DNA of 64,000 nucleotides from CAZYTM01 sp964649725 (GTDB lineage Bacteria > Desulfobacterota > Desulfuromonadia > Geobacterales > Geobacteraceae), in assembly GCA_964649725.1 (NCBI GenBank), contig CAZYTM010000010.1, forward strand, positions 1-64,000. Direction: 5' to 3'. Positions 38,935-48,539 of this stretch are shown here, piece after piece. Position 1 is the first letter of the stretch; each line of letters opens with the position of its first letter. The translations under genes and the position numbers were made by a program. A model generated the notes under the pieces. That model had not been told where the DNA came from and ran no database searches. It was given only the letters and a program-made list of their open reading frames with translations.

Positions 38935-38964
38935 TTGCATAAAAAATATGCTTGCCAGTATAAA
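38935..38964 (+). promoter_or_regulatory. Candidate promoter of gdhA
   Basis: TTGCAT (38935-38940), 18 bases, TATAAA (38959-38964). It is followed by a direct repeat of TGTGCAT-type sequence (about 38977 and 38991), which could be an operator. Confidence 0.4.
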
Positions 38965-39072
38965 ATAGGAGCAGTATGTGCATCAATACTGTGCATTAAT
39001 TAAATTGGGTCACTGGCATGCCTTTTTACCAGGCAAGGATCGACCTGACAATAACCAAAAGGAGGATGCATC

Positions 39073-40422
39073 ATGGCGCAGAAGTTGGATGAAAAGATTG
39101 AAGGAATCTATCAGGATGTGCTGAAGCGCAATCCTGGTGAGATCGAATTCCATCAGGCGGTTCTTGAAGTTCTCGAATCACTCGGTCCAGTTGTTTCCAA
39201 ACATCCGGAATACCTTGAGCGTAAAATCATCGAGCGTATCTGTGAGCCTGAGCGTCAGATCATCTTCAGGGTGCCCTGGCAGGATGACAAAGGGCAGGTC
39301 CATATCAATCGCGGTTTTCGCGTTGAGTTCAATAGCGCCCTTGGACCTTATAAAGGCGGACTCCGCTTTCACCCTTCGGTATACCTCGGCATTATCAAGT
39401 TTCTCGGTTTCGAGCAGATTTTCAAGAACTCATTGACCGGCATGCCGATCGGCGGCGGCAAGGGTGGTTCAGATTTTGATCCTAAGGGGAAGTCAGACGA
39501 CGAAGTAATGCGTTTCTGCCAGAGTTTCATGACCGAGCTCTATCGCCACATAGGCGAGCATACCGACGTGCCGGCAGGTGATATCGGCGTTGGCGGTCGG
39601 GAAATAGGTTACATGTTCGGTCAGTACAAGCGTATCACTAATCGTTGGGAAGCAGGAGTTCTGACCGGCAAGGGGCTGAAGTTCGGTGGCTCACTGGTTC
39701 GTCCCGAGGCTACCGGATATGGCGCCACCTTCTTCATCAACGAGGCCCTCAAGGTCAGGAAGGATTCCTTTGCCGGCAAGATCTGTACGGTATCCGGTTC
39801 CGGTAACGTTGCCATCTACACCATAGAGAAGATTCATCAACTGGGTGGTAAGTGCGTTGCCTGCTCCGATTCAAATGGGGTGATATATCACGAAAAGGGG
39901 CTCGATCTCGATCTTATCAAGCAGCTTAAGGAAGTCGAGCGACGTCGTATCAGTGACTATGCCAAGAAGCACAAGGACGCCAAGTATATAGCTAACGGCA
40001 ACATCTGGGATATCCCCTGCCAGGTGGCGATGCCATCCGCAACCCAGAACGAGATCAATGGCAAAGATGCCAAGACCCTGGTAAAAAATGGCTGCATCGC
40101 CGTAGGTGAAGGGGCTAACATGCCTACTACGCCAGAAGGTGTGAAGGTCTTCCTTGATGCCAAGATCGCCTACGGTCCTGGCAAGGCTGCCAACGCCGGC
40201 GGTGTTGCTACCTCGGCTCTGGAGATGCAACAGAATGCGCAGCGTGATTCCTGGACCTTTGAATTCACTGAAAAGAAGCTCGAAGGGATCATGGTCGGTA
40301 TCCACAAGCTCTGCTATGAGATCTCTGACGAGTATGGCGCACCGGGTAATTATGTGCTTGGCGCCAATATCGGCGGCTTTATCAAGGTAGCAGACGCAAT
40401 GGTAGCCCACGGACTCGTTTAG
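39073..40422 (+). CDS. gdhA: Glutamate dehydrogenase
   Basis: 449 residues, the length of the hexameric NADP-type enzyme. Motifs: GPYKGGLRFHPSV, MPIGGGKGGSDFDPKGKSD with the catalytic lysine, DVPAGDIGVGGREIGYMFGQYKRI and the dinucleotide site TVSGSGNVAIY. It makes glutamate from 2-oxoglutarate and ammonia. AAAGGAGG lies nine bases before the ATG. It is monocistronic with its own terminator. Confidence 0.97.
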   Translation: MAQKLDEKIEGIYQDVLKRNPGEIEFHQAVLEVLESLGPVVSKHPEYLERKIIERICEPERQIIFRVPWQDDKGQVHINRGFRVEFNSALGPYKGGLRFHPSVYLGIIKFLGFEQIFKNSLTGMPIGGGKGGSDFDPKGKSDDEVMRFCQSFMTELYRHIGEHTDVPAGDIGVGGREIGYMFGQYKRITNRWEAGVLTGKGLKFGGSLVRPEATGYGATFFINEALKVRKDSFAGKICTVSGSGNVAIYTIEKIHQLGGKCVACSDSNGVIYHEKGLDLDLIKQLKEVERRRISDYAKKHKDAKYIANGNIWDIPCQVAMPSATQNEINGKDAKTLVKNGCIAVGEGANMPTTPEGVKVFLDAKIAYGPGKAANAGGVATSALEMQQNAQRDSWTFEFTEKKLEGIMVGIHKLCYEISDEYGAPGNYVLGANIGGFIKVADAMVAHGLV

Positions 40423-40539
40423 ACTACTTAGTCTGTATATCAATAAAGTTTTATTGCAATATCCATTTGCGGAGTTTCACTCTCAGCGCCATGCATCTGG
40501 AGTGATTGCAGTAGCGATAAATTGAAGTCCAGAATATGA

Positions 40540-40570
40540 GCCGTCCGGCAATTGCCGGGCGGCTTTTTTT
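40540..40570 (+). terminator. Intrinsic terminator of gdhA
   Basis: GCCGTCCGGCAA and TTGCCGGGCGGC (40540-40563) pair over their length, with one G-T wobble, followed by seven T. Confidence 0.92.
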
Positions 40571-40619
40571 GTCAGGCTGCCTTGACTTTGACCGCAGGAA
40601 TCCGCTATGATGACCAGCC

Positions 40620-41681
40620 ATGAAAAATATGACCAGACAACTTAAAATAGGCAGTTTGAAGATAGGAGGGGGCGCCCCCTGTTCGGTGCAGTCGATGTGC
40701 AATACCGACACGCGGGATGTTGAGGCAACCCTGGCGCAGATAAGGCAGCTGGCTGAGGCAGGTTGCGAACTGGTCCGTTGCGCGGTACTTGATCAGGATG
40801 CAGCTGATGCAATGGCCCGCATTAAGATTGCCAGCCCACTGCCGGTTGTTGCAGATATCCATTTCGACTATAAACTGGCACTGGCGGTCCTGGCAGGGGG
40901 TATCGACGGGCTGCGCCTCAATCCAGGTAATATCGGTGAGCAGTGGAAGGTGGCAGAGGTTGTCAAGGCTGCCAAAGACAGGCTGGTACCGATCCGGATC
41001 GGGGTAAACGCCGGTTCGCTGGAGAAGGAGCTGTTAGTCAAGTATGGCCACCCGACTGCCGAGGCGATGGTCGCGTCTGCCCTTGGCCATGTCCGCATAC
41101 TGGAAGAGCTTGGCTATGATCAGATCAAGATTTCACTCAAGGCTTCGGATGTCCCGAAAACGGTGGAGGCATACCGGATTCTCGCGGAGAAGGTAGATTA
41201 CCCGCTACATATCGGTATCACAGAAGCCGGGACGATCTTCTCCGGCACCATAAAATCTGCAGTCGGTCTCGGCATCCTGTTGGCTGACGGAATCGGTGAT
41301 ACCTTGCGGGTCTCTCTCACCGGTGACCCGGTTGATGAAGTGCGGGTCGGTTTTGAGATTCTTAAAGCACTGGGACTGCGACAGCACGGGATAAATTTTG
41401 TCTCCTGTCCGACCTGCGGTCGCTGCCAGATTGACCTGATCAAGGTGGCCAACGAGGTGGAAGAACGATTGCGCATCTATAAATCTCCTCTGACCGTTGC
41501 GGTCATGGGGTGTGTGGTGAACGGCCCGGGAGAGGCTCGTGAGGCCGACGTCGGTATCGCCGGTGGGCGTGGTGAGGGGCTGCTTTTCCGTCAGGGTGAA
41601 GTTGTCCGTAAAGTGCGAGAAGAGGAGATGGCCGACGCATTAGTGGCAGAGGTGGAGAAGATGGTGAAACAGCAAGGATGA
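40620..41681 (+). CDS. ispG: 4-hydroxy-3-methylbut-2-enyl diphosphate synthase
   Basis: 353 residues. Iron-sulfur cysteines are in VSCPTCGRC (Cys263, Cys266) and MGCVVNGPGEA. PCSVQSMCNTDTRD and VADIHFDYKLAL are family signatures. It is the penultimate step of the MEP isoprenoid pathway. Next is proS after 92 bases; the gap holds an inverted repeat (GTTATGAAT ... ATTCATAAT). Confidence 0.96.
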   Translation: MKNMTRQLKIGSLKIGGGAPCSVQSMCNTDTRDVEATLAQIRQLAEAGCELVRCAVLDQDAADAMARIKIASPLPVVADIHFDYKLALAVLAGGIDGLRLNPGNIGEQWKVAEVVKAAKDRLVPIRIGVNAGSLEKELLVKYGHPTAEAMVASALGHVRILEELGYDQIKISLKASDVPKTVEAYRILAEKVDYPLHIGITEAGTIFSGTIKSAVGLGILLADGIGDTLRVSLTGDPVDEVRVGFEILKALGLRQHGINFVSCPTCGRCQIDLIKVANEVEERLRIYKSPLTVAVMGCVVNGPGEAREADVGIAGGRGEGLLFRQGEVVRKVREEEMADALVAEVEKMVKQQG

Positions 41682-41773
41682 ATCATGAGTTATGAATGAT
41701 GAAAGAGATACTTGAGCTATTCAATTCATAATTCAACATCACTAAGTCATATATATTCTAAATCGAGGTAAAC

Positions 41774-43492
41774 ATGCGCTACTCGCAATATTTCATCCCG
41801 ACAGTCAAAGAGACACCGGCCGATGCCGAGGTGATATCACATCAGCTGATGCTGCGGGCCGGCATGATCCGTAAACTGGCAGCCGGCATCTACAATTATC
41901 TGCCGCTTGGTCTCCGCTCTATACGTAAGGTGGAGCAGATTGTCAGGGAGGAGATGAACCGGGCTGGTGCAATTGAGATCCTGATGCCGGCGGTGCAGCC
42001 GGCCGAGCTATGGCAGGAGTCGGGTCGCTGGGAGCAGTATGGCAAGGAGCTGCTTCGTTTCAATGATCGGAAAGATGCCCAATTCTGCATGGGGCCGACC
42101 CATGAAGAGGTGGTGACCGATCTGGTCAGACGGGAGGTGAAGAGCTACCGGCAGTTGCCGCTCAACCTCTATCAGATCCAGGGGAAGTTCCGAGACGAGA
42201 TTCGACCCCGCTTCGGATTGATGCGAGGGCGCGAATTCATCATGAAGGATGCCTACTCCTTTGATGTCGATAGTGCTGCTGCCGACATCTCTTACGACAA
42301 GATGTACCAAGCCTACCGTCGCATATTCGAGCGTTGCGGGCTTAATTTCCGCGCTGTGGAGGCGGATACCGGTTCCATCGGTGGATCATCGTCACATGAA
42401 TTCATGGTACTGGCCGATTCGGGAGAGGATGCCATAGTCTCCTGCTCGACTTGCGAATATGCAGCCAACGTGGAAAAAGCAGAGGCAGTGCAGCGGGGTG
42501 CTGGCGAGCATGCAGAAGAGCGGCCGCTGGAAAAGGTGGCTACCCCGGAGAAGAAGAGTATCGAAGAGGTATCCGAATTTTTAGGCGTCCAGAAGTCAAT
42601 CATGGTCAAGACTCTGGTGCTGATGGCTGATAACGAGCCGGTACTGGCTCTTTTGCGTGGCGACCACGATTTGAACGAGATTAAACTTAAGCACCTGCTT
42701 GGCTGTGAGACACTGGAGATGGCCAGTGATGAACAGGTGACCAAAGTTACCGGAGCACCGGTCGGTTTTGCCGGCCCGGTAGGACTGAACGTCCGGGTAG
42801 TTGCTGATCTGGCGGTGCAGGGGATGAAAAACTTTGTCACCGGTGCCAACTTCAAGGACCTGCATCTTAAAAACGTCAACCTGGAGAGGGACTGTACTGT
42901 CACCAGCTTTGCCGATATCCGTAATGTGGTTCATGGCGATCCCTGCCCGCGCTGCAGCGGGGGTACCATGGAGATGTGGCGCGGTATCGAGGTGGGGCAT
43001 GTCTTTAAGCTCGGCACCAAGTATTCCAAGGCGCTCAAGGCTACCTATCTGGACGGGGAGGGGAAGGAGCAGATCATTTTCATGGGTTGTTACGGAATCG
43101 GCATCGGCCGGAGTGTGGCAGCTTCAGTCGAGCAGAACCATGATGAGAACGGGATCATCTTCCCGTTGCCGATAGCGCCTTTCCACTGCATCATCTCCAC
43201 CGTCAACTATGCCAAGGAAGAGGTAGTCAGGCGTGCTTCAGATGAAATGTATCAGCAACTCCTCAATGCCGGCGTCGAGGTCCTGCTGGATGACCGGGAT
43301 GAGCGACCCGGCATCAAGTTCAAGGATGCAGACCTGATCGGCATTCCGCTCCGTATCGTGGCAGGCAGCAAGAACCTTGCTGAAGGCAAGGTGGAATTGA
43401 AGCACCGCAGAAGCGGGGAAGTTGAACTGTTGACTATCCCCCATGCACTGGCAAAGGTGCAGGCACTTGTGGCAGAGGCGTTGGGAGAATAA
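41774..43492 (+). CDS. proS: Prolyl-tRNA synthetase, bacterial type with editing domain
   Basis: 572 residues. Class II motifs are present: YLPLGLRSIRKVEQIVREEMNRAGA, motif 2 FRDEIRPRFGLMRGREF and motif 3 GIGIGRSVAASVEQ. The insertion between motifs 2 and 3 (about 225-400) is the YbaK-like domain that hydrolyses Ala-tRNA(Pro). pyrF follows after 16 bases. Confidence 0.97.
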   Translation: MRYSQYFIPTVKETPADAEVISHQLMLRAGMIRKLAAGIYNYLPLGLRSIRKVEQIVREEMNRAGAIEILMPAVQPAELWQESGRWEQYGKELLRFNDRKDAQFCMGPTHEEVVTDLVRREVKSYRQLPLNLYQIQGKFRDEIRPRFGLMRGREFIMKDAYSFDVDSAAADISYDKMYQAYRRIFERCGLNFRAVEADTGSIGGSSSHEFMVLADSGEDAIVSCSTCEYAANVEKAEAVQRGAGEHAEERPLEKVATPEKKSIEEVSEFLGVQKSIMVKTLVLMADNEPVLALLRGDHDLNEIKLKHLLGCETLEMASDEQVTKVTGAPVGFAGPVGLNVRVVADLAVQGMKNFVTGANFKDLHLKNVNLERDCTVTSFADIRNVVHGDPCPRCSGGTMEMWRGIEVGHVFKLGTKYSKALKATYLDGEGKEQIIFMGCYGIGIGRSVAASVEQNHDENGIIFPLPIAPFHCIISTVNYAKEEVVRRASDEMYQQLLNAGVEVLLDDRDERPGIKFKDADLIGIPLRIVAGSKNLAEGKVELKHRRSGEVELLTIPHALAKVQALVAEALGE

Positions 43493-43508
43493 ATACGGGA
43501 GCAGGCAG

Positions 43509-44228
43509 ATGACCAGAGATGAAGCACGTAGCAAGATAATTTTTGCCCTTGACGTGGATAGCTTTAGCGAGGCGGAACATTGGGTGACGACACTGACCGG
43601 TCAGGTCGGGATGTTCAAGGTGGGGAAGCAGCTATATACCGCCCATGGTCCTGAGATCGTCAGGATGATTACCAGACATGGCGGAGCGGTTTTCCTCGAT
43701 CTGAAATATCACGATATCCCGAATACCGTAGCCATGGCCTCACTGGAGGCGGCCCGACTCGGTGTGCAGCTTTTCAACCTTCATGCCCTGGGCGGTTATG
43801 AGATGATGGCCAAAACAGTTGAGACTCTTGCCAAAGAGTATAAGGGGAACAGTCGGGCCAAGGTGTTGGCTGTGACTATCCTTACCTCTTCAACTGAGGA
43901 GACTCTTCGCCAGGTAGGTATTGAATGTCCGGTCCGCGATATGGTGGTACGTCTGGCACGGTTGGCGCAAAAAGCCGGCATCGATGGTGTCGTAGCTTCG
44001 CCGCAGGAGGTTGAATTGATCAGGGAGGCGTGCGGCAGCGATTTCCTGGTGGTGACTCCGGGTGTCCGTCCGACTTTTGCGGCAGCGAATGATCAGAAAA
44101 GGGTCATGACCCCTGGAGAGGCAGTCCGGTCCGGTGCCGACTATCTGGTAATCGGCCGTCCCATCAGCGCCGCCTCAGATCCATTGCAGGCTGCGGCAGC
44201 GATTGTGGACGAAATTCTGGCAATATAA
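43509..44228 (+). CDS. pyrF: Orotidine 5'-phosphate decarboxylase
   Basis: 239 residues. The catalytic Lys/Asp cluster is FLDLKYHDIPNT. FALDVDSFSEA opens the barrel, and VTPGVRP and YLVIGRPI close the phosphate site. It makes UMP in pyrimidine synthesis. ATG at 43509 is chosen because it starts the conserved sequence; upstream codons overlap proS. Confidence 0.96.
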   Translation: MTRDEARSKIIFALDVDSFSEAEHWVTTLTGQVGMFKVGKQLYTAHGPEIVRMITRHGGAVFLDLKYHDIPNTVAMASLEAARLGVQLFNLHALGGYEMMAKTVETLAKEYKGNSRAKVLAVTILTSSTEETLRQVGIECPVRDMVVRLARLAQKAGIDGVVASPQEVELIREACGSDFLVVTPGVRPTFAAANDQKRVMTPGEAVRSGADYLVIGRPISAASDPLQAAAAIVDEILAI

Positions 44229-44284
44229 ACATCGGTCATCTATGTAGAAACTGTTTCGATAATAAACAGAAGTTGGAGACGCAT

Positions 44285-45037
44285 GTGAAAGAAGAGATTA
44301 TCTACGGTGTAAACCCGGTTCAGGAGGCCCTCCGCAGCAGCAGGAGGGCCTTTGAACTTTTTCTGGCAGGTGGCAGTAACGACCGTCGTCTGGAAAAAAT
44401 CCTCAAATTGGCTGCTGACAAGGGGGTGCCTGTCCGGCAACGGGATAAGAGGGACATTGCCAGGCTCTGCGGTACTGAGCACCACCAGGGGGTAGCGTTG
44501 CGTGTGGAGGAGTTCCCCTATCTGGAGCTGGCTGATATCATGGAATGCTGGCAAAAAAGCGGCACTGCAGGACTTATACTCGTTCTGGACGGTATTCAGG
44601 ACCCGCACAACCTTGGTGCCCTTATAAGGACCGCTGCATGTGCAGGGTGTCACGGGGTGATCATCCCGCGGGACCGTGCCGTCGGGGTCACCCCTGCAGT
44701 GGAGAAGGCGTCGGCCGGGGCAGTCGCAACCATACCGGTCGCCAGAGTGACCAACATAAACCATGCCTTGACTGAACTGAAAGCTGCCGGTTTCTGGATA
44801 TACGGTACTACCAGCGATGCTCCCACCCCACTTTACGGGCATGATTTTACAGGTCATCTGGCACTGGTCATCGGCTCGGAGGGTGAGGGTCTAAGGCCCC
44901 TGGTCCGCAAGTCTTGTGATATGCTAATCTCCATCCCGCTACAGGGGGGGGTGGAGTCGCTCAATGCGTCGGTTGCCGGCGGTATCGTCCTGTTCGAGGC
45001 GGTCAGGCAGAGACAGCAGGCAGTGAAGGTGGGCTGA
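44285..45037 (+). CDS. rlmB: TrmH/SpoU-family 23S rRNA (guanosine-2'-O-)-methyltransferase RlmB
   Basis: 250 residues. There is an N-terminal RNA-binding domain (IIYGVNPVQEALRS) and a C-terminal knotted SPOUT domain with LDGIQDPHNLGALIRTA, ALVIGSEGEGL and IPLQGGVESLNASVA. RlmB methylates G2251 in 23S rRNA. GTG at 44285 is chosen because GGAG lies six bases upstream; an in-frame TTG at 44273 covers that site. Confidence 0.92.
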   Translation: MKEEIIYGVNPVQEALRSSRRAFELFLAGGSNDRRLEKILKLAADKGVPVRQRDKRDIARLCGTEHHQGVALRVEEFPYLELADIMECWQKSGTAGLILVLDGIQDPHNLGALIRTAACAGCHGVIIPRDRAVGVTPAVEKASAGAVATIPVARVTNINHALTELKAAGFWIYGTTSDAPTPLYGHDFTGHLALVIGSEGEGLRPLVRKSCDMLISIPLQGGVESLNASVAGGIVLFEAVRQRQQAVKVG

Positions 45038-45038
45038 T

Positions 45039-45488
45039 ATGGAAATGAATGACAGTCATCCTGATAAAGTGCAGGAGGGGGAGGCGAATCCCTTTTTATC
45101 AAAGGCCTTGGTCAGCTTCAGATGGACCTCGTTCTTTCCTGTGGCACTGATAGCGCTTCTCTGCTCCCTCATGCTATTTGGTCTGATCATCAGGCTGGCA
45201 TCTCCTGCAGGGGAATTCGCGAGACTTGTCTGCATAATCCTGAACGGTGGGGTCAGCGCTGCCATCTTTGTCTGGGTCGGTTCTATCATTGCACCCATGG
45301 GACGCTTTCGGGTTGCCGTTGTACTTACCATTCTCTTTACCTTCATGGCCGGGATCACTATCTATGCAAAAGCCTTGCAGCTAGCCGGTTCAGGAACCAT
45401 GCAGGAGATAGCTGCAGGTTTCATCGCAGGGGGGATTGCTGCAATCCTGGTCTGCATATACTGGTACAGGCAGGGGGGAGGGAGATAA
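45039..45488 (+). CDS. Small integral membrane protein of unknown function
   Basis: 149 residues with about four membrane helices (about 30-52, 62-83, 89-110, 120-142) and a short polar N-terminus. No family is recognised. It starts one base after the rlmB stop and ends two bases before the aldolase start, so it is probably co-transcribed. Confidence 0.7.
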   Translation: MEMNDSHPDKVQEGEANPFLSKALVSFRWTSFFPVALIALLCSLMLFGLIIRLASPAGEFARLVCIILNGGVSAAIFVWVGSIIAPMGRFRVAVVLTILFTFMAGITIYAKALQLAGSGTMQEIAAGFIAGGIAAILVCIYWYRQGGGR

Positions 45489-45490
45489 CG

Positions 45491-46543
45491 ATGCAAGAAC
45501 CGCAGATAAAGAACCAGTTTGCAAGCGACAACTATGCCGGTATCTGCCCTGAGGCCTTGCAGGCAATGGCCGAGACCAATAGCGGTTTTGCTACCTCCTA
45601 TGGCGATGACCGCTGGACTGCTCGGGCCTGCGCACTGATACGGGAGCTCTTTGAAACCGACTGTGAGGTGTTTTTTGTTTTCAATGGGACGGCTGCCAAC
45701 TCCCTCGCCCTGGCATCACTATGCCATTCTTATCACAGTATAATCTGTCATGAGATGGCGCACCTGGAAACCGACGAGTGTGGTGCACCCGAATTTTTTT
45801 CCAACGGCACCAAGGTGCTGCTGGTCCCGGGGAGAAATGGCAAGGTAGACTTGGAGGGGGTAGAACATACGGTGCTGCGCCGTAGCGACATCCATTATCC
45901 TAAACCGCATGTACTGAGCATCACCCAGGCGACTGAGGTCGGCACAGTATATTCTGTGGCTGAATTGCAGGAGATCGGTGAACTTGCCCGCCGTCTGGAG
46001 TTAAAGGTCCATATGGATGGTGCCCGTTTTGCCAATGCAGTCACTTCTCTCAATGTTGCACCAAAAGAGATAACCTGGCAGGCTGGTGTCGATGTCCTCT
46101 GCTTCGGTGGTGCCAAGAACGGTATGGCGATCGGCGAAGCAGTAGTCTTCTTCAACCGAGAACTTGCCCATGAGTTCGATTATCGCTGCAAGCAGGCAGG
46201 TCAACTGGCATCAAAGATGCGGTTTCTTGCTGCGCCATGGATAGGTATGCTGGAGAGCGGTGCCTGGATAACACATGCCGCCCATGCCAACCGCTCTGCT
46301 GCTATGCTGGCAGAGCAGGTAGCCTCGATACCTGGTGTCAGGCTGATGTTTCCGCAACAGGCCAATTCGGTTTTTCTCGAGCTCCCGGAAACTGCAGCAG
46401 AAGACCTACGTCGCTGCGGCTGGCACTTCTACACCTTTATTGGCTCTGGCGGTGCTCGTTTCATGTGTTCCTGGGCGACTAAGGAAGAGGATGTAGTGGC
46501 GCTGGCGCGGGATCTGCGAAAGGTATTAGCCTTACGGAGTTGA
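45491..46543 (+). CDS. ltaE: Low-specificity L-threonine aldolase
   Basis: 350 residues. The PLP lysine is Lys209 in CFGGAKNGMAIGEAVVFF, with HMDGARFANA binding the cofactor. It cleaves threonine or allo-threonine to glycine and acetaldehyde. ATG at 45491 starts the family N-terminus (NQFASDNYAGICPEA); a longer frame upstream merely overlaps the membrane protein gene. Confidence 0.9.
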   Translation: MQEPQIKNQFASDNYAGICPEALQAMAETNSGFATSYGDDRWTARACALIRELFETDCEVFFVFNGTAANSLALASLCHSYHSIICHEMAHLETDECGAPEFFSNGTKVLLVPGRNGKVDLEGVEHTVLRRSDIHYPKPHVLSITQATEVGTVYSVAELQEIGELARRLELKVHMDGARFANAVTSLNVAPKEITWQAGVDVLCFGGAKNGMAIGEAVVFFNRELAHEFDYRCKQAGQLASKMRFLAAPWIGMLESGAWITHAAHANRSAAMLAEQVASIPGVRLMFPQQANSVFLELPETAAEDLRRCGWHFYTFIGSGGARFMCSWATKEEDVVALARDLRKVLALRS

Positions 46544-46549
46544 CTTCTC

Positions 46550-46879
46550 ATGCCTTATAATAAATCATTAGAGAAAATGGTCGATGCAATTGTTGTGTCC
46601 TGGTTGAACATAGAAAAGAAGCGGATGTTCGGTGGTATCTGCTACCTGACCTGTGGCAATATCTGTTTTGGGATCTGGCAGGATTACCTGATAATCCGTG
46701 CCGGGGTAGATGTTGCAACCGAAATGCTGAAAGTGGAGCATGTCCGCCCCTTCGATATTATCGGCAAACCTATGAAGGGGTGGTTCATGGTGGCAGAAGG
46801 CGGGTGGCAGAGAGAAGAGGAACTGCGCGACTGGCTTTTTGTCGGTCGTGAGTTTGCCGGCACATTGCCGGCAAAGTGA
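46550..46879 (+). CDS. TfoX N-terminal domain protein
   Basis: 109 residues. KKRMFGGICYLTCGNICFGIWQDYLIIRAG is the typical core of the TfoX/Sxy N-terminal domain (RKMFGG..F). The C-terminal TfoX domain is absent. Full-length TfoX regulates competence with CRP-cAMP; the role of stand-alone N-domains is not known. It is six bases from ltaE. Confidence 0.8.
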   Translation: MPYNKSLEKMVDAIVVSWLNIEKKRMFGGICYLTCGNICFGIWQDYLIIRAGVDVATEMLKVEHVRPFDIIGKPMKGWFMVAEGGWQREEELRDWLFVGREFAGTLPAK

Positions 46880-46906
46880 TTCTCCGTATTGTCCATTTCG
46901 CATAAA

Positions 46907-46934
46907 AAAAGGCTCTGATCCTGCAGAGCCTTTT
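46907..46934. terminator. Bidirectional terminator between tfoX-like gene and tRNA-Leu
   Basis: AAAAGGCTCTG (46907-46917) and CAGAGCCTTTT (46924-46934) form a perfect 11-pair stem. The A and T runs on both sides allow termination in either direction. Confidence 0.88.
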
Positions 46935-46955
46935 CTACTGCAATTGATTGCTAAA

Positions 46956-47041
46956 TGGTAGCGGAGGCCGGACTCGAACCGGCATGCCCTTGCGAGCGGT
47001 AGATTTTGAGTCTACTGTGTCTGCCATTTCACCACTCCGCC
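46956..47041 (-). tRNA. tRNA-Leu (anticodon CAA)
   Basis: 86 bases on the minus strand. The acceptor stem is GGCGGAG/CTCCGCT, with G-U at the first pair, and A73 and CCA are encoded. The anticodon stem is GTAGA/TCTAC around loop CTCAAAA, giving CAA for UUG. The long variable arm (CGCTCGCAAGGGCAT) marks a class II tRNA, and the T loop is GTTCGAGTC. Confidence 0.95.
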
Positions 47042-47052
47042 AACGACAACGG

Positions 47053-47081
47053 ATTATAGCCAAAGCCAGATTGAGCGTCAA
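47053..47081 (-). promoter_or_regulatory. Promoter of tRNA-Leu
   Basis: Minus strand TTGACG (47081-47076), 17 bases, TATAAT (47058-47053). The -10 ends 11 bases before the tRNA 5' end. Confidence 0.85.
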
Positions 47082-47111
47082 GGAGGTTTTTCCTGAAAGG
47101 GGAAATATTTA

Positions 47112-47140
47112 TTGACACTGCCAGTCTGCTTTGTTATAAA
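47112..47140 (+). promoter_or_regulatory. Promoter of tRNA-Ala
   Basis: TTGACA (47112-47117), 17 bases, TATAAA (47135-47140), 14 bases before the tRNA. It is divergent from the tRNA-Leu promoter. Confidence 0.88.
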
Positions 47141-47154
47141 AAGAGTTCTTGAAT

Positions 47155-47230
<76 letters not shown>

Positions 47231-47240
47231 TTACTAAATT

Positions 47241-47274
47241 AAACGGGGTAAGCGATAAGCTGCCCCGTTTTTTA
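47241..47274 (+). terminator. Terminator of tRNA-Ala
   Basis: AAACGGGG (47241-47248) and CCCCGTTT (47263-47270) form an 8-pair stem followed by more T. Confidence 0.9.
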
Positions 47275-47438
47275 TTTTCGTGGCTGGAATAATATCGGTT
47301 TTTTTCTGAATTAATCTTTGCTCAAGTTTAATATCAATAAATTAATGTTAAAATATATTACTTGTAATTTCCACGTTAGTAAATGTGTCTGGAGTTTTAC
47401 CGAAATAACAATTAGACCATTATATTCTGGAGGCTAAT

Positions 47439-48539
47439 ATGTTCAGGTACGGCATTATGTTTCTTGCAGCATTCCTCTTGAATAACTCTCTTGCTATAGC
47501 AGAAAAATCCAAGATAGCTGGCCCTGCAACCCCTCCGGTCTATTCAACCTATCAATTCCATAAAGATGGCAAACACATCTATTTTGCCACACAACCTTTG
47601 GCAGCTCCCGAGGGGGTGGTTGGTGAAGTGATGCGTCGAGATAGTATTCTGAAAAAGAATCTGAAGAAGATTGGCCTGGAGATAGTTTTCTACCCCTTTT
47701 TCAATGGGCCTGACACTAATTTATTTATGTTGCGGGATGAGATAGATATCACCATGGCTGGTGATATGCCGACGATTGCCTTTGCAGCTACCGGAAAGTC
47801 GAATATTAGCGGCATTGCCAAGCTTGGTAATGCCTCAATCATCACCAGAAACAAGTTTCGTTCCTTAAAAGAATTGAAGGGGAAAAGGATTGGCGTAACA
47901 ATCGGGACTACAGGTCATTACGGGCTGTTGTTAGGTTTAAACGCTGCAGGGATGCAGGAGGATGAGGTAAAGATTGTACCGATGAACGTATCTGACATGA
48001 CCAGAGCACTTGCGCAGAACAGTATTGATGCTTTTTCTGCCTGGGAGCCGACACCATCGGTGGCACTTGCGAGCAATAAGGAATTTGTTGCAATTCACAG
48101 GTTTCTTAATTCAAGCTATTTATATCAGACAAAAAAATTTGCTCTGCAGAACCCTGAGGCTTCGATGCAAGTTCATGCCTCATTCCTGAGAGCTTTACGC
48201 TGGCTGAAAAAGAGTGAATCCAACCTGGCAATAGCTGTGCAGTGGACTATTCAGTCTGCAGAATTACTGGCCAATAAAGCGCCTTATCCCTCCACCCAGA
48301 CGATACAGGCCTTAACCAGGACTGATCTGCTCCGTTTCGCCGATGAACCACTTATACCTGAAGCATATATGAAGAAGGATGGCCATTTACACAAAGGATT
48401 CGAGTTTCTCAAGGCTCGTGGCCGGCTACCTGCAGATGCAAGCTGGGACAATGTCAGGAAGGGGATGAGTAATCAAACATTGAAAACAATTCTAGCAAAT
48501 CCTGGCAAGTATCAACTTGATGAATATCGAGCAGAATAG
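47439..48539 (+). CDS. Periplasmic substrate-binding protein, NrtA/SsuA/TauA-like
   Basis: 366 residues with a signal peptide (about 1-21, cleavage after AIA). The fold signature is that of aliphatic sulfonate/nitrate-type binding proteins: DEIDITMAGDMPTIAFAATGKSNI, LKELKGKRIGVTIGTTGHYGLLLGLNAAGM and NSIDAFSAWEPTPSVAL. No ABC permease or ATPase gene follows. Instead the stop is directly adjacent to a sensor kinase start, so the protein is probably a ligand receptor feeding the kinase. GGAGG precedes the ATG. Confidence 0.88.
   Translation: MFRYGIMFLAAFLLNNSLAIAEKSKIAGPATPPVYSTYQFHKDGKHIYFATQPLAAPEGVVGEVMRRDSILKKNLKKIGLEIVFYPFFNGPDTNLFMLRDEIDITMAGDMPTIAFAATGKSNISGIAKLGNASIITRNKFRSLKELKGKRIGVTIGTTGHYGLLLGLNAAGMQEDEVKIVPMNVSDMTRALAQNSIDAFSAWEPTPSVALASNKEFVAIHRFLNSSYLYQTKKFALQNPEASMQVHASFLRALRWLKKSESNLAIAVQWTIQSAELLANKAPYPSTQTIQALTRTDLLRFADEPLIPEAYMKKDGHLHKGFEFLKARGRLPADASWDNVRKGMSNQTLKTILANPGKYQLDEYRAE

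Noticed and set aside
38890..38945. Sigma54 promoter upstream of gdhA
   Set aside because: TTGGCTGAAATTGCT resembles the consensus, but the GG to GC spacing is two bases too short.
41682..41773. Small regulatory RNA or mobile repeat between ispG and proS
   Set aside because: Only an AT-rich imperfect inverted repeat is seen, with no terminator or promoter pair.
45122..45490. Long N-terminal extension of threonine aldolase
   Set aside because: The upstream frame is open by chance and overlaps a good membrane protein gene. The conserved aldolase N-terminus starts at 45491.
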